A stretch of 64,000 nucleotides of DNA from WS-2 sp036507005 (lineage in GTDB: Bacteria; Eisenbacteria; RBG-16-71-46): assembly GCA_036507005.1 (NCBI GenBank), contig DASXQT010000014.1, forward strand, positions 1-64,000, given 5' to 3'. Position 1 is the first letter of the stretch. Each line of letters starts with the position of its first letter. Position numbers and translations under genes: made by a program. Of this stretch, positions 63,280 through 64,000 are shown piece by piece. The notes beneath the pieces were generated by a model, which did not search any database, was not told where the DNA came from, and saw only the letters and a program-made list of their open reading frames with translations.

Positions 63280-63328
63280 TAGGGTGCAGGCGTCGTCCCT
63301 CTGGCCTTCTGTCCGTCATGGTGGCGGA
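63280..63328. repeat. 49-bp direct repeat, copy 2
   Basis: Second copy of the 59934-59982 repeat, 46/49 identical. It follows the promoter side of the controller gene, 23 bp before ATG 63351. Confidence 0.8.
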
Positions 63329-63350
63329 CAGGATCACCCGGAGGGAATTG

Positions 63351-63508
63351 ATGAGCTACTACGTCCGCGAGCTCACGGTCAGGAGGTACCGCGGCAAGCC
63401 GCCGGCGCCGACCTTCGCAGCGTCCAGGCCACGATCAAGCACGTCCAGAATGGCGGCAACATCGACGACACGCCGTACATTCTGTGGGGACGCAAGCCCC
63501 CGCGTTAG
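63351..63508 (+). pseudogene. Short frameshifted gene fragment
   Basis: ATG 63351 (GGAGGG upstream) encodes MSYYVRELTVRRYRGK, after which the sense continues in another frame as LRSVQATIKHVQNGGNID and PYILWGRKPPR to TAG 63508. A single indel near 63400 would join them to a ~52-residue protein. The family is unknown; similarity of the first residues to RadC/JAB proteins is too weak to use. It is followed by an intrinsic terminator. Confidence 0.45.
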
Positions 63509-63516
63509 CGCCTTCG

Positions 63517-63540
63517 CCCCGACTCGAGCCGGGGTTTTTT
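63517..63540 (+). terminator. Intrinsic terminator
   Basis: CCCCG (63517-63521) pairs with CGGGG (63530-63534) and is followed by six T (63535-63540). It would end the transcript of the short gene before it. Confidence 0.8.
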
Positions 63541-63666
63541 CGCCGGCCGCATTCCTGTGCACAGGGCCCGCCCCTCGAGAGAATCCGCCGGCCAAGATGC
63601 CGTTCTTGCTCCCGCCCGGCCCGATGTTACGGTGGTGGCCCTGAAAGGAGATCCCACGGAGATCGT

Positions 63667-64000
63667 ATGCCTACCACCCAAACCGCTCCCGCTTCGTCTC
63701 TCACAAGGCAGGTCCTCCGGCTTCACATGGCTGGCCAATGGTGGGCCGAGGATATGGTTTCGGCTCTCACCGCGGTGTCGGGCATCTACGGCGTCGCGCT
63801 CTTGCCAGGCGCTGCGGAGGAGGTGTTTCTCCGCAGGATAGCGGTGCACCCCCCATCACGATTTTCTCTTGACGAAGGTGACGTCGTCGGGAGGGCGGTC
63901 CACGGCGCTGCCATCAGTTTTGCTCTCCAGGAGCCTCGCATAGATAAGCTCGAGCTTCTGCGGGTGAGCTACTCATCGCCTGGATTTGCTGACGTCGTGG
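63667..64000 (+). CDS. Protein of unknown function, 3' end outside the window
   Basis: From ATG 63667 (AAAGGAG 22-28 nt upstream; spacing long) the frame stays open for 111 codons to the end of the window. Translation begins with MPTTQTAPASSLTRQVLRLH and contains GQWWAEDMVSALTAVSGIYG and LELLRVSYSSPGFADVV. The 'LxLxxVxYSSPGxxD' segment resembles the N-terminal part of hypothetical proteins of accessory regions, but no function can be stated. GC is low for the window. Confidence 0.55.
   Translation, partial: MPTTQTAPASSLTRQVLRLHMAGQWWAEDMVSALTAVSGIYGVALLPGAAEEVFLRRIAVHPPSRFSLDEGDVVGRAVHGAAISFALQEPRIDKLELLRVSYSSPGFADVV

Noticed and set aside
63351..63644. RadC/JAB-domain gene
   Set aside because: Only the first ~16 residues recall such proteins; the rest is frameshifted and ends early, so the name cannot be supported.

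Overview
The window is a chromosomal stretch of a very GC-rich Gram-negative bacterium (coding regions about 70% GC by eye). Several predicted exported proteins (12122-15136, 27574-30039, 30478-32916, 50921-52711) end in the same FlgD-like / type IX-sorting-like C-terminal domain. With the zinc-type L31, Rho and the dense single-copy housekeeping genes, this suggests a member of the FCB-related candidate phyla, most like Candidatus Eisenbacteria. That placement is inference, not proven here.

Layout. 1-10 kb: end of a BNR-repeat protein, a zinc-ribbon/TPR protein, a DUF2064 transferase, dihydrolipoyl dehydrogenase, a PP2C phosphatase, a MOSC protein, an NtrB/NtrC-like two-component pair and a YbbR protein. 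10-17.8 kb: rho with a long leader, a large secreted subtilisin, a tandem-domain protein paired with a BNR protein. 17.8-18.6 kb: an ArsM-like methyltransferase whose reading frame crosses an in-frame TGA exactly where the family has a conserved Cys; a small stem-loop follows at bSECIS distance. 18.6-23.3 kb: membrane proteins, an RsbW/STAS-type pair, an ECF sigma/anti-sigma pair and a helical-repeat protein ending at a strong terminator. 23.4-33 kb: a metalloprotease/propeller/barrel protein, PrsW, and two surface beta-propeller proteins. 33-47 kb: HAD hydrolase, MsrA, PLP decarboxylase, L,D-transpeptidase, L31, DUF1385, RF1, a small-membrane-protein cluster with a thioredoxin-like protein, PrmC, DUF2752, DUF1684 and MurA. 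47-55 kb: an M16 peptidase pair, secreted proteins and SelB.

55-64 kb is accessory DNA: lower GC, short unknown membrane proteins, structured direct repeats (68 bp at 58390 and 59351; 49 bp at 59934 and 63280), an ssb gene cut off after about 73 codons, and a compact restriction-modification locus (fused N6-adenine methylase/specificity protein, XRE controller, HNH nuclease) lying between the two 49-bp repeats.

The two most notable points fit together across the window. SelB (53076-55025) implies that the organism decodes UGA as selenocysteine, and the methyltransferase at 17808-18593 is a candidate user of that machinery. The second is the repeat-bounded restriction-modification island inserted in ssb.
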